Shown piece after piece: positions 28,718-37,109 of a stretch of 64,000 nt of DNA (within the stretch, counting starts at the first letter, position 1; each line of letters opens with the position of its first letter). The stretch is taken from NCBI GenBank assembly GCA_964350145.1, contig CAYGJL010000003.1:1-64000 (forward strand), written 5' to 3'. A program made the translations under genes and the position numbers. The stretch is from JACDCY01 sp964350145 (GTDB taxonomy: Bacteria; Gemmatimonadota; Gemmatimonadetes; Gemmatimonadales; Gemmatimonadaceae). Under the pieces are notes generated by a model, which was not told where the DNA came from, did not search any database, and saw nothing but the letters and a program-made list of their open reading frames with translations.

Positions 28718-29354
28718 TGAAGTGCGTATTCATGAAAATTGGATGGTACTTCTGCACCATCTCGCAGAACTCGGGCGTGATCCGCTCCGGCAAATGCGAT
28801 GTGATGCGAGAGCCGAGCCGGATGATCTCGATGTGCGGGATCGCGCGCAGCCGCTGGAAGATGTACTCCAGCCGCGAATCGCTCAGCATCATCGGGTCGC
28901 CGCCCGACAGGATCACGTCGCGGATCTCGCTGTGCGCCTCGAGATACTGGAACGCGGACTCGTACTCCTTCAGCGAGATCTTCTCGGGATCGCCCACCTT
29001 CCGGCGCCGCGTGCAGAACCTGCAGTACGACGCGCAAACGGGGCTCACCAGGAACAGAGCGCGGTCGGGATACCGGTGCGTGATGTTCGGCACGGGCGAG
29101 TCGCCATCCTCGTCCAGTGAATCGATCACGCCGTCCACCACGTCCAGCTCCGTCACGGTCGGGATGTACTGCTGCCACATCGGATCGCCGACTTCCTTGA
29201 TCTGATCCAACGCCGCCGGCGTGATCCGCATCTGGAAGTTGTCGAACGCGGGGCGCAGCGCCTCCACATCTATGTTCTCGGGACCGAACTTCTCAGCCAA
29301 CTTCTCCAGCGTGGCGATGCTCTCGTCCCTGAGTGTCTTTTGCCACTCGCTCAT
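28188..29354 (-). CDS. kamA: Lysine 2,3-aminomutase family radical SAM enzyme
   Basis: 388 residues. The radical SAM cluster is Cys107, Cys111 and Cys114 (CASYCRFC). Asp274, Asp311 and PLP-lysine Lys318 (APGGGGK) have exactly the relative spacing of Asp293, Asp330 and Lys337 in clostridial lysine 2,3-aminomutase. L-lysine to L-beta-lysine conversion is therefore the best prediction. A basic tail (KKQRTAAKKASRPRRRK) follows. It overlaps the GNAT gene by four bases (ATGA). KamA plus GNAT recalls AblA/AblB, which makes N-epsilon-acetyl-beta-lysine; the two ATP-grasp genes upstream are not part of that known pathway. Confidence 0.92.
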   Translation of the reverse strand: MSEWQKTLRDESIATLEKLAEKFGPENIDVEALRPAFDNFQMRITPAALDQIKEVGDPMWQQYIPTVTELDVVDGVIDSLDEDGDSPVPNITHRYPDRALFLVSPVCASYCRFCTRRRKVGDPEKISLKEYESAFQYLEAHSEIRDVILSGGDPMMLSDSRLEYIFQRLRAIPHIEIIRLGSRITSHLPERITPEFCEMVQKYHPIFMNTHFNHPDELTPAAVAALDRLLKAGISLGCQTVLLRGVNDDPKVMMKLMHELLKARVRPYYIYMADQVAGGEHFRTTVQKGLEIIQALRGWTSGLAVPQFVIDAPGGGGKVPLLPEYVEEINDDEVIFRNFQGQRFTYKQPKRYDGSETPDIVPIEIAAKKQRTAAKKASRPRRRKASGE

Positions 29355-29911
29355 ACGCGGTTTACTCCCTCGTGCTCTTGGGTGCTGCGTTGGACGCCGG
29401 CAGCCGCCGGCTGGAGTCGCTTCGTGTAGATGATCCGGTCGTCCGCCGCCGCGTAGAAATCGCGAACCCGGCCGGACTCCGCAAAGCCGCGACGCGCGTA
29501 AAAACCACGCGCCGCCTCGTAATCGCCGCGCGACGACGTCTCGGCGACGACCATCCTTGCATCCTTCGAGCGAAGACGCTGCTCGATCTCCGACAGCAAC
29601 AGCGTGCCCGCGCCGCTTCCTGCCAGCGAGGGGTCAACCGCCAGCCAGTACAGATCGAACGTGCCGTCGGTGTCGGGCGTCGGACCCCAGCACGCGAAGC
29701 CGGCGAGCTCGTTCGCCGGCGTGAACACGCCGAGGAAGTTGTAGTCGGGCTCCACGCCGGCCGCGGGCGCTGCGGCGGACATCGCTTCGTCGAACAGCTC
29801 GAGAGCCACGGCCATCTCCGAGTCGCTGAACGCGCCGGTCGCCGCGAGCAGCTCGGCGATCCGGCCGCGGTGCGCGGCGGAAACGGGGAAGACGCGCAGC
29901 CCCGAGGTCAA
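29351..29911 (-). CDS. GNAT-family N-acetyltransferase
   Basis: 186 residues from TTG 29911, chosen because TTG overlaps the TGA of the preceding ATP-grasp gene (TTGA); a TTG at 29944 is the longer option. DLYWLAVDPSLAGSGAGTLLLSEIE is the acetyl-CoA binding motif, and YEAARGFYARRGF is motif B. Next to a lysine 2,3-aminomutase it may acetylate beta-lysine, as AblB does, but it could equally modify a ligase product. Confidence 0.85.
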   Translation of the reverse strand: MTSGLRVFPVSAAHRGRIAELLAATGAFSDSEMAVALELFDEAMSAAAPAAGVEPDYNFLGVFTPANELAGFACWGPTPDTDGTFDLYWLAVDPSLAGSGAGTLLLSEIEQRLRSKDARMVVAETSSRGDYEAARGFYARRGFAESGRVRDFYAAADDRIIYTKRLQPAAAGVQRSTQEHEGVNRV

Positions 29912-30921
29912 CCGACTCCCGAGAGCTGGAGCGTGCGCTCCCAACGGTCACTGCGGTCTATCCCGGGCTTGGCGAGCGCGACGTCGCACAGCATGAGAAT
30001 CAATTCTGGATAGCTGATGCCCGCGACGCTCGCCATCCGCGCGAGACCCGCGTCCGCCGATATGTCGGCGTTGGCATTCACCTCGAGCACCCACGGCCGG
30101 CCGCTCTCGTCTATCCGCATGTCCACGCGGCCGTAGCCCGACCCACCGACGGCGGCCCACGCGGCGAGCGCGATCTGCTCGATCTCGTTCGCGAGCTCGT
30201 CCGGAAGATCGGCGGGACAGCGCGGCGCGGTGCCGAGGTCCTCCTCGGAACCGGTAGCCCACTTCGACGAGTACGACACGATGTTCCACTTGCCGCGCGG
30301 CATCGCGCCGAAATCGATCTCGGAGATCGGCAGCACTCGGTCGCCCACGATGCCCACGTTGATCTCGCGGCCGCTGATGAACCGCTGGATCAGCACCTCG
30401 TCCCAGATCTGGTGCATCGCAGCGACGCGGGTCTTCAGGGCGCGCATGCTCCGCACCACCGACTTCTGCTCGATGCCGAGCGACGCGTCTTCCGCGGCGG
30501 GCTTGGCAATAGCGGGGAAGCCGACGCTCTCGACTTCGTCGCCCGGGCGCGCGACGGTCCAGCGCGGGACCGGGATGCCGGCGCGATCGAGAATCGTGTT
30601 GACCAGGTTCTTGTCGAGGCAGAGCGCGAGCGTGTTGGCCGGCGCGCCGGTAAAGGGCACCCCGAGCAGGTGCAGGACACCTATGGACGGCGCCTCGAGC
30701 TCCGCGATCCCGTCTATCCCCTCGCACAGGTTGAAGACGAGGTCCACGCGGGCCCTACGAAGTCGTTCGACCCAGCGCGCCTCGCCGTCCACGGGGAAGC
30801 GCACGCAGTGGTGCCCCGCGTCCTGGAGGATCGTCTCGATCTGCTCCACCGACTCGAGGATCTGCATGTCGGGTACGGGTGCCAGCGCCGACATCCCGTC
30901 GAACAGGATTCCGATCTTCAT
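29908..30921 (-). CDS. ATP-grasp ligase, D-Ala-D-Ala ligase-like (second of two)
   Basis: 337 residues from ATG 30921 (MKIGILFDGMS). The N-domain has VDLVFNLCEGIDG and GVPFTGAPANTLALCLDK. The central ATP-grasp lysine region is GFPAIAKPAAEDAS, and the C-domain has GYGRVDMRIDESGRPWVLEVNAN, whose Asp, Glu and Asn bind Mg-ATP. The family joins an amino group to an activated carboxylate. Typical D-Ala-D-Ala recognition loops are not obvious, so another amino acid pair is likely. It starts 11 bases after its paralogue. Confidence 0.88.
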   Translation of the reverse strand: MKIGILFDGMSALAPVPDMQILESVEQIETILQDAGHHCVRFPVDGEARWVERLRRARVDLVFNLCEGIDGIAELEAPSIGVLHLLGVPFTGAPANTLALCLDKNLVNTILDRAGIPVPRWTVARPGDEVESVGFPAIAKPAAEDASLGIEQKSVVRSMRALKTRVAAMHQIWDEVLIQRFISGREINVGIVGDRVLPISEIDFGAMPRGKWNIVSYSSKWATGSEEDLGTAPRCPADLPDELANEIEQIALAAWAAVGGSGYGRVDMRIDESGRPWVLEVNANADISADAGLARMASVAGISYPELILMLCDVALAKPGIDRSDRWERTLQLSGVG

Positions 30922-30932
30922 CTTGGCGGCGG

Positions 30933-32045
30933 TCAGGCGGTGACTAACTGAGGCCGGCGCCGGAGCGTCAGGCCGTACCGCTCGGCGGCGGCTAACAGGC
31001 ACGACTGGATCAGCTCGTCGTAGCCGATGCCCGCCGCGCGCGCGGCCTTGGGCAGACAGGAATTCTCCTCGGGGTTGGGCAGGATCCCGGGGAGCGGATT
31101 GATCTCGATGACGCTGGGGACGCCCGCCGAGTCAATGCGGACGTCTACGCGCGCCCAGTCGCGGCAGCCCGTGACGGTGTAGGCGTCGAGGGCGACGCGC
31201 TCGATCGAGCGCTGGAGCGGGAGGTCTATCCTGGCCGGGCACTCGAAGATCTCGAGCGGATTCTCGGGGACGTCCCAGAGCCACTTGGCCTCGAAGCCGT
31301 AGATGGGGAGGGCGCCGTCGGGGAGCGCGCCGAAGTTGATCGCGACCAGCGGCAGCACTCTCGCCTTGTCGCCGTTGCCGAGCACGCCGCAGGTGAACTC
31401 CGCGCCGGGGAGGAACTCCTCGGCGATGACCGGCTGCTTGTACTCCTCGAGCAGCTCGGAGACGCGAGCCATCAAGTCCGTGGGGGTGCGGCAGTAGTTC
31501 GCCTCGGTGATCCCCTTGGACGATCCCTCGTGGACCGGCTTCACGAAGACCGGATAGGTGAGCCGGTCGAGGACCTTGGTGATCTGGGCGACGGTCCGGA
31601 TCACCGCGAAGCGCGGGGTCGGGACCTGGTTATAGGCCAGAGCTTCCTTCGCGCGCGCCTTGTCGAGGCAGAGCGTGAGGGTGAACGGATCGGAGCCGGT
31701 GTAGGGGACGCCGAGGAACTCGCAGATCGCGGGGATATGCGATTCGCGGTTCCTGCCATTCAGCCCTTCGGCGATGTTGAAGACGATGTCGGGTCGGGCG
31801 GCTCTCAGTTTTTCCGGAAAGTCAGCCGTGGCCTCGAGGCGAATCACCTCGCCATAGTGCGATAGCGCACGCTCTACGGCGGCGATGGTCTCGGGGGAAT
31901 CCCACTCGGCGAACTCGTCGATCGAGGGGGAGGGGTGCTCGGAGCAGCTGATTCCCGGAGACGACGAAGCTCCCGCGCCGCGGCGCGAAGTCTCAAATGC
32001 TGCTGGATCCGGTTTCTGGTTGAAAGCGAAACCGATTCTCGTCAT
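30933..32045 (-). CDS. ATP-grasp ligase, D-Ala-D-Ala ligase-like (first of two)
   Basis: 370 residues. DIVFNIAEGLNGRNRESHIP, GVPYTGSDPFTLTLCLDK, VFVKPVHEGSSKGI and RVDVRIDSAGVPSVIEINPLPG are conserved Ddl-type motifs. An insertion at about residues 22-45 is rich in Ser and Pro. First gene of the operon, with a strong promoter 40 bases upstream. Two adjacent Ddl-like ligases beside KamA and a GNAT point to a small-peptide or amino acid-conjugate product rather than cell-wall D-Ala-D-Ala. Confidence 0.88.
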   Translation of the reverse strand: MTRIGFAFNQKPDPAAFETSRRGAGASSSPGISCSEHPSPSIDEFAEWDSPETIAAVERALSHYGEVIRLEATADFPEKLRAARPDIVFNIAEGLNGRNRESHIPAICEFLGVPYTGSDPFTLTLCLDKARAKEALAYNQVPTPRFAVIRTVAQITKVLDRLTYPVFVKPVHEGSSKGITEANYCRTPTDLMARVSELLEEYKQPVIAEEFLPGAEFTCGVLGNGDKARVLPLVAINFGALPDGALPIYGFEAKWLWDVPENPLEIFECPARIDLPLQRSIERVALDAYTVTGCRDWARVDVRIDSAGVPSVIEINPLPGILPNPEENSCLPKAARAAGIGYDELIQSCLLAAAERYGLTLRRRPQLVTA

Positions 32046-32084
32046 CCGGTACCCGCGCTCTAAAGAAGAAAAACTTCTCGCGGG

Positions 32085-32113
32085 ATTATAAAAGTGACTG
32101 GATAGTCACGCAA
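32085..32113 (-). promoter_or_regulatory. Sigma-70 promoter with embedded dyad for the ATP-grasp/kamA operon
   Basis: Minus strand: -35 TTGCGT at 32113-32108, 17-base spacer, consensus -10 TATAAT at 32090-32085, giving a start near 32078 and a leader of about 33 bases. The spacer region holds a perfect inverted repeat GTGACT-ATCC-AGTCAC (32094-32109), placed where a repressor would block polymerase. No regulator gene is adjacent. Confidence 0.75.
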
Positions 32114-32281
32114 CGAAATTTTTGAGCGTCGCGGAGATTTTTTTCGGCGGAAAAATTTTCTATAGGGGAAAAAAATTTCGGAGCCGAAAGAAAGTTTTTT
32201 GTGGCGGGGGAAAAAAGGGCACGCGGAGTCGCGCGGTCAGAAAAGGGTCGGTGCTTCGCCAACCCACGAGAGGGGCCAAGC
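32114..32281. other. Gene-free AT-tract-rich stretch
   Basis: Upstream of the operon promoter. Carries repeated A- or T-runs of 5-7 bases (GGAGATTTTTTTCGG, GAAAAATTTTC, GGGGAAAAAAATTTC) spaced by GC blocks, partly in inverted order. It could be a curved or UP-element region. I see no gene. Confidence 0.5.
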
Positions 32282-32440
32282 GGAATCCAAGCTGTTGGCA
32301 CTGAGTAGAAAAACAGTGGTCAGAGGGAAGTCAGACCCGCGGAACGTCCAGTACTGAGTACTCAGTGCTCGATGGTCTGCCGGTCTGACTTCCTACTTTC
32401 CACTGATTGGTCCACTCACTGCCAAAAGCTTGGATCCCCC
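32282..32440. repeat. Intergenic hairpin repeat, family D copy 1
   Basis: Inverted repeat opening GGAATCCAAGCTGTTGGCA and closing CCAAAAGCTTGGATCCCCC. Internal arms GGAAGTCAGACC and GGTCTGACTTCC pair, around a palindromic AGTACTGAGTACT. A diverged second copy is at 37110. Confidence 0.8.
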
Positions 32441-32463
32441 GTCAGAATCCCTCGGGGTGGCGG

Positions 32464-34299
32464 TCACACCTTGTGGTAAGCAATTCGGGCCGCCTCTCTG
32501 CGATCGTCGGCGGTGTAGACCTCGAAGTCCGAGAAGAAGCCCGGCGCCTCGGCCTGCATCAGTCTCAACGCCGTCACCGCGAAGCGGCGGATCTCCAGCT
32601 CGGCGCCCTCGGACGACCGGAGTTCGAGCATGGTCCGCCAGGCGCGGGCGTTGCCGGTCATGACGATCTTGGTCTCGGTGGAGTTCGGGAGAACTCCGCG
32701 GGCGGCTTCGCGGGCCATCTTGCGGCGGTGGATCTTGTCGGCGACCCAGGAGTAGCGCTCCATGAGATCGTCCACGAGGGCGACGTAAGCTTTCTGGGCG
32801 GTCTCCATCTGGGTCTTCCACGCCTTTTCGAGAGCTTCGTCCTCGAGGATGGCGGGCGGGATGACGAAGTGGGCTTCGGACTCGTCCACGTAGCGCTGCG
32901 AAAGCTGGCTGTTGTGGGTCACGATCCCGTTGGCGACGAAGTTGTGGTTGCCGCCAGCCATCTCGATGTCGTAGGTCTCCTGCTCGCCGGCGTAGGTCAC
33001 CTTCACGATCCTAACCAGCTTCGGCATGAGCAGCGGCAGCGCTCCCCGCGGCGGACGGGGGAGGGGATCGGGGAGCTTCGCCCCCGGAACGAAATGCCCG
33101 ACGTGCTCCAGCTCGCGCTGGTTGAGCCGCTCGAGGTGACAGGTGCGGCAGACGGTCACGATGTTCTCGACATCCGCCGCGAGGTCGGGGCGATACCAGA
33201 TCGGCAGGACGTGGTGCAGCACGAGGCGGGTCTTGTCGCGGCCGCATAGCCGGCACCGGTAGCTGTCGCGGGCGAGGATTTCGGGACGGAGCTGCTCGAC
33301 TTCCCGGCGGAGCACGATGGCCTTCCGGGTTATCCCCCCGCGCCATGCGTGGTTCTTCTCGCCTTTCTTCGCGGCGCCAAGCGCGGCGCGGTTTTCGGGA
33401 GTGTGGTGCCAGCCGGCCACGTACCGCCGTCCCTTGTTCCACGGTTTCCGGCCGATGGTCCACGAGCCCATCGGCTTTTGGAGACCGTGCTTCCGGACCC
33501 ACGAGCGGATGCAATGCTTCGATACCCCCGCCAACTCAGCGATGTCTTCCTGTTCCCGGCCCATGGTGTGGTACTGCTCCTTCAACCACTCGCGGTCTTT
33601 GTAGGCGGGGATTCCGTTTACCATGATCTCGCCAAGCTCGCCGGTCACGGCGAGACCTTTCGGCGAAACCGACAATCCCCCCACCAGGTCGGCCAGGGAC
33701 TTCCAGCCGTCGCTCGAAAGGAAGCGATGATCACGGGAGCAGGTGATGGTCTTGCCATCCTCCAGCTCGACGCGGAAGACCGGCTTGATACCAGAGCGTG
33801 AGACGGCGGCGATTCTTCCGGTCGTGAAAGTCCCGGTCACTTCGTCGAGACACCGGAGCTGCATCAGAGGCAGACGAGACCGGCCGTGCGGCGTCAGGGT
33901 CTTCTCGTAGATGCTCTTGATGCTTCGCTTCTTCGCGCCGTTACGCTTCCCGCCCTCGCGGCGCTCGCTGTAGATCAGCGTGTCGCCCGCCAAGCAGTAT
34001 CCCCAGCCGGCTCTGTGCCGGACGAGCTCGTGGGTGAGCGTGCGGGAGATTCCTTCCGCCAGCACGGAGTAGTTGGCGTGCTCGAGGACGGAGCCGTGGC
34101 CCTGCCGCTTGATGTTCTCGAGATAATCCCGGGTTTCACGGTTGGCCGGGTTGCGCTGGGACATGTAGCAGAGCCGGCCGGCAAATTCGGCCAGCCGCTC
34201 CCCGTCAGAGGATTCTCCCAACCAGTTAACCGGGAGATGTTCGGGCTCGGTGAAGACGGGGCGGGAGATGATCGTGAGCTTGGGCGCGGAGTGGAACAC
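32464..34299 (-). CDS. thyX: Flavin-dependent thymidylate synthase ThyX with an HNH intein
   Basis: 611 residues from GTG 34299, chosen because ThyX homology starts at once (KLTIISRPVF); a longer frame begins at TTG 34350 inside a repeat. The ThyX signature is split: RHRAGWGY ends the N-extein and SQLSQRYVDES starts the C-extein. Spliced, it makes a normal ThyX of about 250 residues, which methylates dUMP using FAD and methylene-tetrahydrofolate. The TIISRP start, QRNPANRETRDY and NARAWRTMLELRSS fit the family. It lies alone between repeat families D and B. Confidence 0.93.
   Translation of the reverse strand: MFHSAPKLTIISRPVFTEPEHLPVNWLGESSDGERLAEFAGRLCYMSQRNPANRETRDYLENIKRQGHGSVLEHANYSVLAEGISRTLTHELVRHRAGWGYCLAGDTLIYSERREGGKRNGAKKRSIKSIYEKTLTPHGRSRLPLMQLRCLDEVTGTFTTGRIAAVSRSGIKPVFRVELEDGKTITCSRDHRFLSSDGWKSLADLVGGLSVSPKGLAVTGELGEIMVNGIPAYKDREWLKEQYHTMGREQEDIAELAGVSKHCIRSWVRKHGLQKPMGSWTIGRKPWNKGRRYVAGWHHTPENRAALGAAKKGEKNHAWRGGITRKAIVLRREVEQLRPEILARDSYRCRLCGRDKTRLVLHHVLPIWYRPDLAADVENIVTVCRTCHLERLNQRELEHVGHFVPGAKLPDPLPRPPRGALPLLMPKLVRIVKVTYAGEQETYDIEMAGGNHNFVANGIVTHNSQLSQRYVDESEAHFVIPPAILEDEALEKAWKTQMETAQKAYVALVDDLMERYSWVADKIHRRKMAREAARGVLPNSTETKIVMTGNARAWRTMLELRSSEGAELEIRRFAVTALRLMQAEAPGFFSDFEVYTADDRREAARIAYHKV
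32911..33996 (-). mobile_element. Intein in ThyX with HNH homing endonuclease
   Basis: 362 residues. The first residue is Cys (CLAGDTLIYS, block A). Block B GKTITCSRDHRFL has the conserved Thr/His. The C-terminal splice junction is VANGIVTHN followed by Ser+1. An HNH nuclease lies in the middle: CRLCGRDKTRLVLHHVLPIW and VTVCRTCHLERLNQRE supply the zinc cysteines and the His pair. A helix-turn-helix-like stretch (EDIAELAGVSKHCIRSWVRK) precedes it. Domains look intact, so splicing and possibly homing activity are expected. Insertion is in the flavin-binding signature, a common intein target. Confidence 0.95.
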
Positions 34300-34331
34300 A
34301 AGGGCGGAGTTAGGGAAGGGCGAAAAGCAAA

Positions 34332-34459
34332 TGCCACTTAGAAAAGCCAAGCGGCGAGCGGCCAGCTGGGAGCCGCCAGCTACGAGCAGATTTGTCTTCG
34401 CTCGCAGCTGGAAGCTTCCAGCTGGGAGCGCGCAGCTTGGCAGTTCTAGGTGGCAGTTG
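34332..34459. repeat. Intergenic hairpin repeat, family B copy 2
   Basis: Arms TGCCACTTAGAA-AGCCAAGC and GCTTGGCAGTTCTAGGTGGCA enclose inner AGCTGG/CCAGCT blocks. Between thyX and the GlcD-type gene. It overlaps the long TTG-initiated thyX frame, which supports the downstream GTG start. Confidence 0.9.
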
Positions 34460-34473
34460 CTGTAAACTCAAAA

Positions 34474-36099
34474 CTATCGGCTCTCGGATAGCAGCGACAG
34501 CCGATGAGTGGCGTACGCCTTGTCGCGCGAGACCTTCTCGAGGACGACCATCGCGGGGACGGGCAGGGGCTCGAGCGTGGGATCGTACTTCACGGCTTCC
34601 AGCGGCTGCTGTCCCGTGAGCGGGAGCTTCACGCCGGGGTTGAGGATGTTCGCCGGGTCAAAGGTGTCCTTCACGGCGCGGAAGAGATCCATGGCGTTCG
34701 GCTGCTTCCACGCTCGGTGCAGCAGCGGCGCGCGCAGGCGGCCATCGCCGTGCTCGCCGCTGACGGTGCCGCCCAAGGTCACGACGAGATTGGTGACTTC
34801 GTTCAGCAGGGCGTCGAGTTTCGCCCTCCAGGCTGGATCGCGGACGTCCACCAGCGGATTCACGTGCACGTGGCCGTCGCCGGCGTGGCCGAAGATGACG
34901 GCTTCGAGTTTTTGACGAGCGAGGGCGGCGCGGACGCCGCGGATGTAGGCGGACATCTGCTCGGGCTGGACGGCGGCGTCTTCGATTACCTGGACGGATT
35001 TCAGCACGGGATCCCTGGCCAATATCGGGCTCGCAGCATGCCGCAGATCCCACAGCTCGCGCTCCTCCGTCGGGAGCGAGGCCTGCTCCACAGATCGCGC
35101 GCCGCACTCGGTGAGCGCGGACTTCAAGGCTTTCATCTGCTGGGCGGCGCCGGCGTTGTCGTCGGCTTCGACTTCGATCAGCAAAACCGCGGTGGCGCCG
35201 CGCATGAACTTCGGGAGCAGGCCGCCCGACTCGGCGATCTTCAAAAAGGTGGCATCGAGCAGCTCGCACACGCTGGCGCCGAGCTCGCGGACCATCGAAG
35301 CGGCCGACGCGATCTGGTCGAGATCGGCGAAAGTCGCGCGAAGACTGGCGGTCGCTCCGACAGTCGGAGCCAGCTCGAGCTCGACGCCCACGACCAGCGC
35401 GAGCGTGCCCTCGCTACCGACGATCAGATCAATGACGTCGCCGGTGCGGGCGAAGTCCGCGACGCCATAGCCCGACGCTTCCTTGCGGACGCCGGCGTGC
35501 CGCACGGTCGCGCCGGACTCGGCGAGCGAAGCGCGGAGCGAGCGCTCGAATCGTTCGAGCGGCGGAGCGCCGGAGTCGGACGAGAAACGCGAATCGCCTC
35601 GGCGGATGGTCGCGCGCGAGCCGTCGGCGAAGATGCAGTCGAGCGCGGTGACCCACTCGCGGGTGGAGCCGTACCGGAGGGTGTGCGCGCCGGACGCATT
35701 CGTGGCGACCATCCCGCCGATGGTGCAGAACTCGCCGCTCGAGGGATCGACGGGGAACCGCAGCCCCGCCGAGCGCGCGGCGCGATCGATGTCGCCGCGG
35801 AGCGCGCCGGGCCCGCACCACACACGGCCGGCGGCGTGATCGAGGGTGATCTTCTTCATCAGGGAGAGATCGATGATCAGGCCGGGCCCGATCGCGCCGC
35901 CGGACATGCTCGAGCCCGAGCCGCGAGCGGTGATGGGCATTGCCGCGGTTGCCGCCCACTGGACGAGCGCGCGGACATCATCGGCCGTGGTGGGGGCGGC
36001 GACCGCGGACGGAATGATCCGCCCAATTCCCGCAGCTTCGGAATAGACAGCCCGGGAGATTAGATCGGAAAGAACTGTTTGCGGTGCGGGGTAGGTCAC
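34474..36099 (-). CDS. GlcD-type FAD-linked oxidase (glycolate / D-lactate dehydrogenase)
   Basis: 541 residues. The PCMH-type FAD domain has PITARGSGSSMSGGA and FCTIGGMVATNASG; YGVADF and GSEGTLALV follow. The C-terminal substrate domain has FGHAGDGHVHVNP with the metal-binding histidines and VSGEHGDGRLR. The family oxidises 2-hydroxy acids such as glycolate or D-lactate. The GlcE and GlcF partners are not next to it, so a single-subunit D-lactate dehydrogenase is more likely. Repeats lie on both sides. Confidence 0.9.
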   Translation of the reverse strand: MTYPAPQTVLSDLISRAVYSEAAGIGRIIPSAVAAPTTADDVRALVQWAATAAMPITARGSGSSMSGGAIGPGLIIDLSLMKKITLDHAAGRVWCGPGALRGDIDRAARSAGLRFPVDPSSGEFCTIGGMVATNASGAHTLRYGSTREWVTALDCIFADGSRATIRRGDSRFSSDSGAPPLERFERSLRASLAESGATVRHAGVRKEASGYGVADFARTGDVIDLIVGSEGTLALVVGVELELAPTVGATASLRATFADLDQIASAASMVRELGASVCELLDATFLKIAESGGLLPKFMRGATAVLLIEVEADDNAGAAQQMKALKSALTECGARSVEQASLPTEERELWDLRHAASPILARDPVLKSVQVIEDAAVQPEQMSAYIRGVRAALARQKLEAVIFGHAGDGHVHVNPLVDVRDPAWRAKLDALLNEVTNLVVTLGGTVSGEHGDGRLRAPLLHRAWKQPNAMDLFRAVKDTFDPANILNPGVKLPLTGQQPLEAVKYDPTLEPLPVPAMVVLEKVSRDKAYATHRLSLLSESR

Positions 36100-36130
36100 G
36101 GAGCGCTAGTCAGGCTCGAGGGATTTTGAT

Positions 36131-36234
36131 GGGGGATCCAAGTTTGGAGTGTGACAGTCAGGAGGGGGGAGTCAGGAGTAACTCCAAACTGCCCTACTCC
36201 TCACTGCCACACTCCGTACTTGGATTCCCCCGCA
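36131..36234. repeat. Intergenic hairpin repeat, family A copy 3
   Basis: GGGGATCCAAGTTTGGAGTGTGACAGT on the left pairs imperfectly with ACTGCCACACTCCGTACTTGGATTCCCCC on the right. It lies between two minus-strand genes, ending 2 bases before the stop codon of the gene at 36237. Confidence 0.88.
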
Positions 36235-36236
36235 TC

Positions 36237-37073
36237 CTACTTCTGGCCTGCCAACCGATTCGCTCCTACCCCTCGCGCCGGAAGCTGTAGTTCTCCGTGC
36301 TCGATCCGGTCCAGCACCTGCTCGATCGCGAGCTGAACGCGCTGCGCCACCGAGCGGTGACTTTCTGCGGTCGCGTATGCCGCCGAGCCGAAGCCGACGA
36401 TGGGGACGAGCGCGCCGGCGACGATGAAAATGGGCGCGGCGGTGATGGCGATGCCGAGCAGCGCCAGCGCGCCCGCGCTGACGACTCCGAATCCGCCGAG
36501 TATGGACGCGTTGCGGACGCGAGCCTTGCGGCTCTGCGACATGTCCGCGTCTATGCGGATGTGCGTCCGGCCCGGCGCGACCTCGGACACGGTTCCGGCG
36601 ACCGCCGCGGCGCGCACGAGATCGTAGCCGCGACCGGCGATGTTGACGGAGCGCTTGATCCCGCTCCACATCCCGCGTTGCGGCTCCCACACGATCCGCT
36701 CGCCGAACTGGCGCTGAACCGCGAGGCACTCCTTGTCCTGCATCCACGCGTCCACCTGCGCGAGAACCTTGGCCGGCTCGCCCGCGACGGTGCGGCTGGC
36801 GGACGCGTAGCTCGGGCCGGCGACTTTCGCGACGAGCCCGCCTTCCTCCATGAGCTGAACGCGGGTGCGCTCCTCGGCCAGCGCCTGGCGGAGGACGCCT
36901 GGTGAGAGGCCAACCTCTTTTCCGATCTCGATGATCTGGTCTTCGGAGATGGATTCGGCGGTATCGCCGACGGCGCCGGCGAGCTGGATCTCGGCGGCTC
37001 GAGCCAGCACTCGATCGAGGGCGGCACGATCGAGCGATCGGGGAGCGACCGCTTTGGATGAGGACTCAGTCAC
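36237..37073 (-). CDS. Conserved hypothetical protein with two transmembrane helices
   Basis: 278 residues from GTG. The N-terminal 70 residues are helical and charged (LDRVLARAAEIQLAG, IIEIGKEVGLSPGVLRQALAEER), resembling a winged-helix or SHOCT-like leader. A soluble middle part follows. Residues about 192-235 form two close hydrophobic helices (GGFGVVSAGALALLGIAI, APIFIVAGALVPIVGF) near the C-terminus. I do not recognise the family. A TAGGTT box lies 6 bases before the GTG. Confidence 0.75.
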   Translation of the reverse strand: MTESSSKAVAPRSLDRAALDRVLARAAEIQLAGAVGDTAESISEDQIIEIGKEVGLSPGVLRQALAEERTRVQLMEEGGLVAKVAGPSYASASRTVAGEPAKVLAQVDAWMQDKECLAVQRQFGERIVWEPQRGMWSGIKRSVNIAGRGYDLVRAAAVAGTVSEVAPGRTHIRIDADMSQSRKARVRNASILGGFGVVSAGALALLGIAITAAPIFIVAGALVPIVGFGSAAYATAESHRSVAQRVQLAIEQVLDRIEHGELQLPARGVGANRLAGQK

Positions 37074-37109
37074 TGGAGCAACCTACAGGGATGACTATGG
37101 GGGATCCTA

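Noticed and set aside
34300..34350. Longer thyX N-terminus from TTG 34350
   Set aside because: It lies partly in a family B repeat and adds sequence not found in ThyX; GTG 34299 sits at the start of homology.
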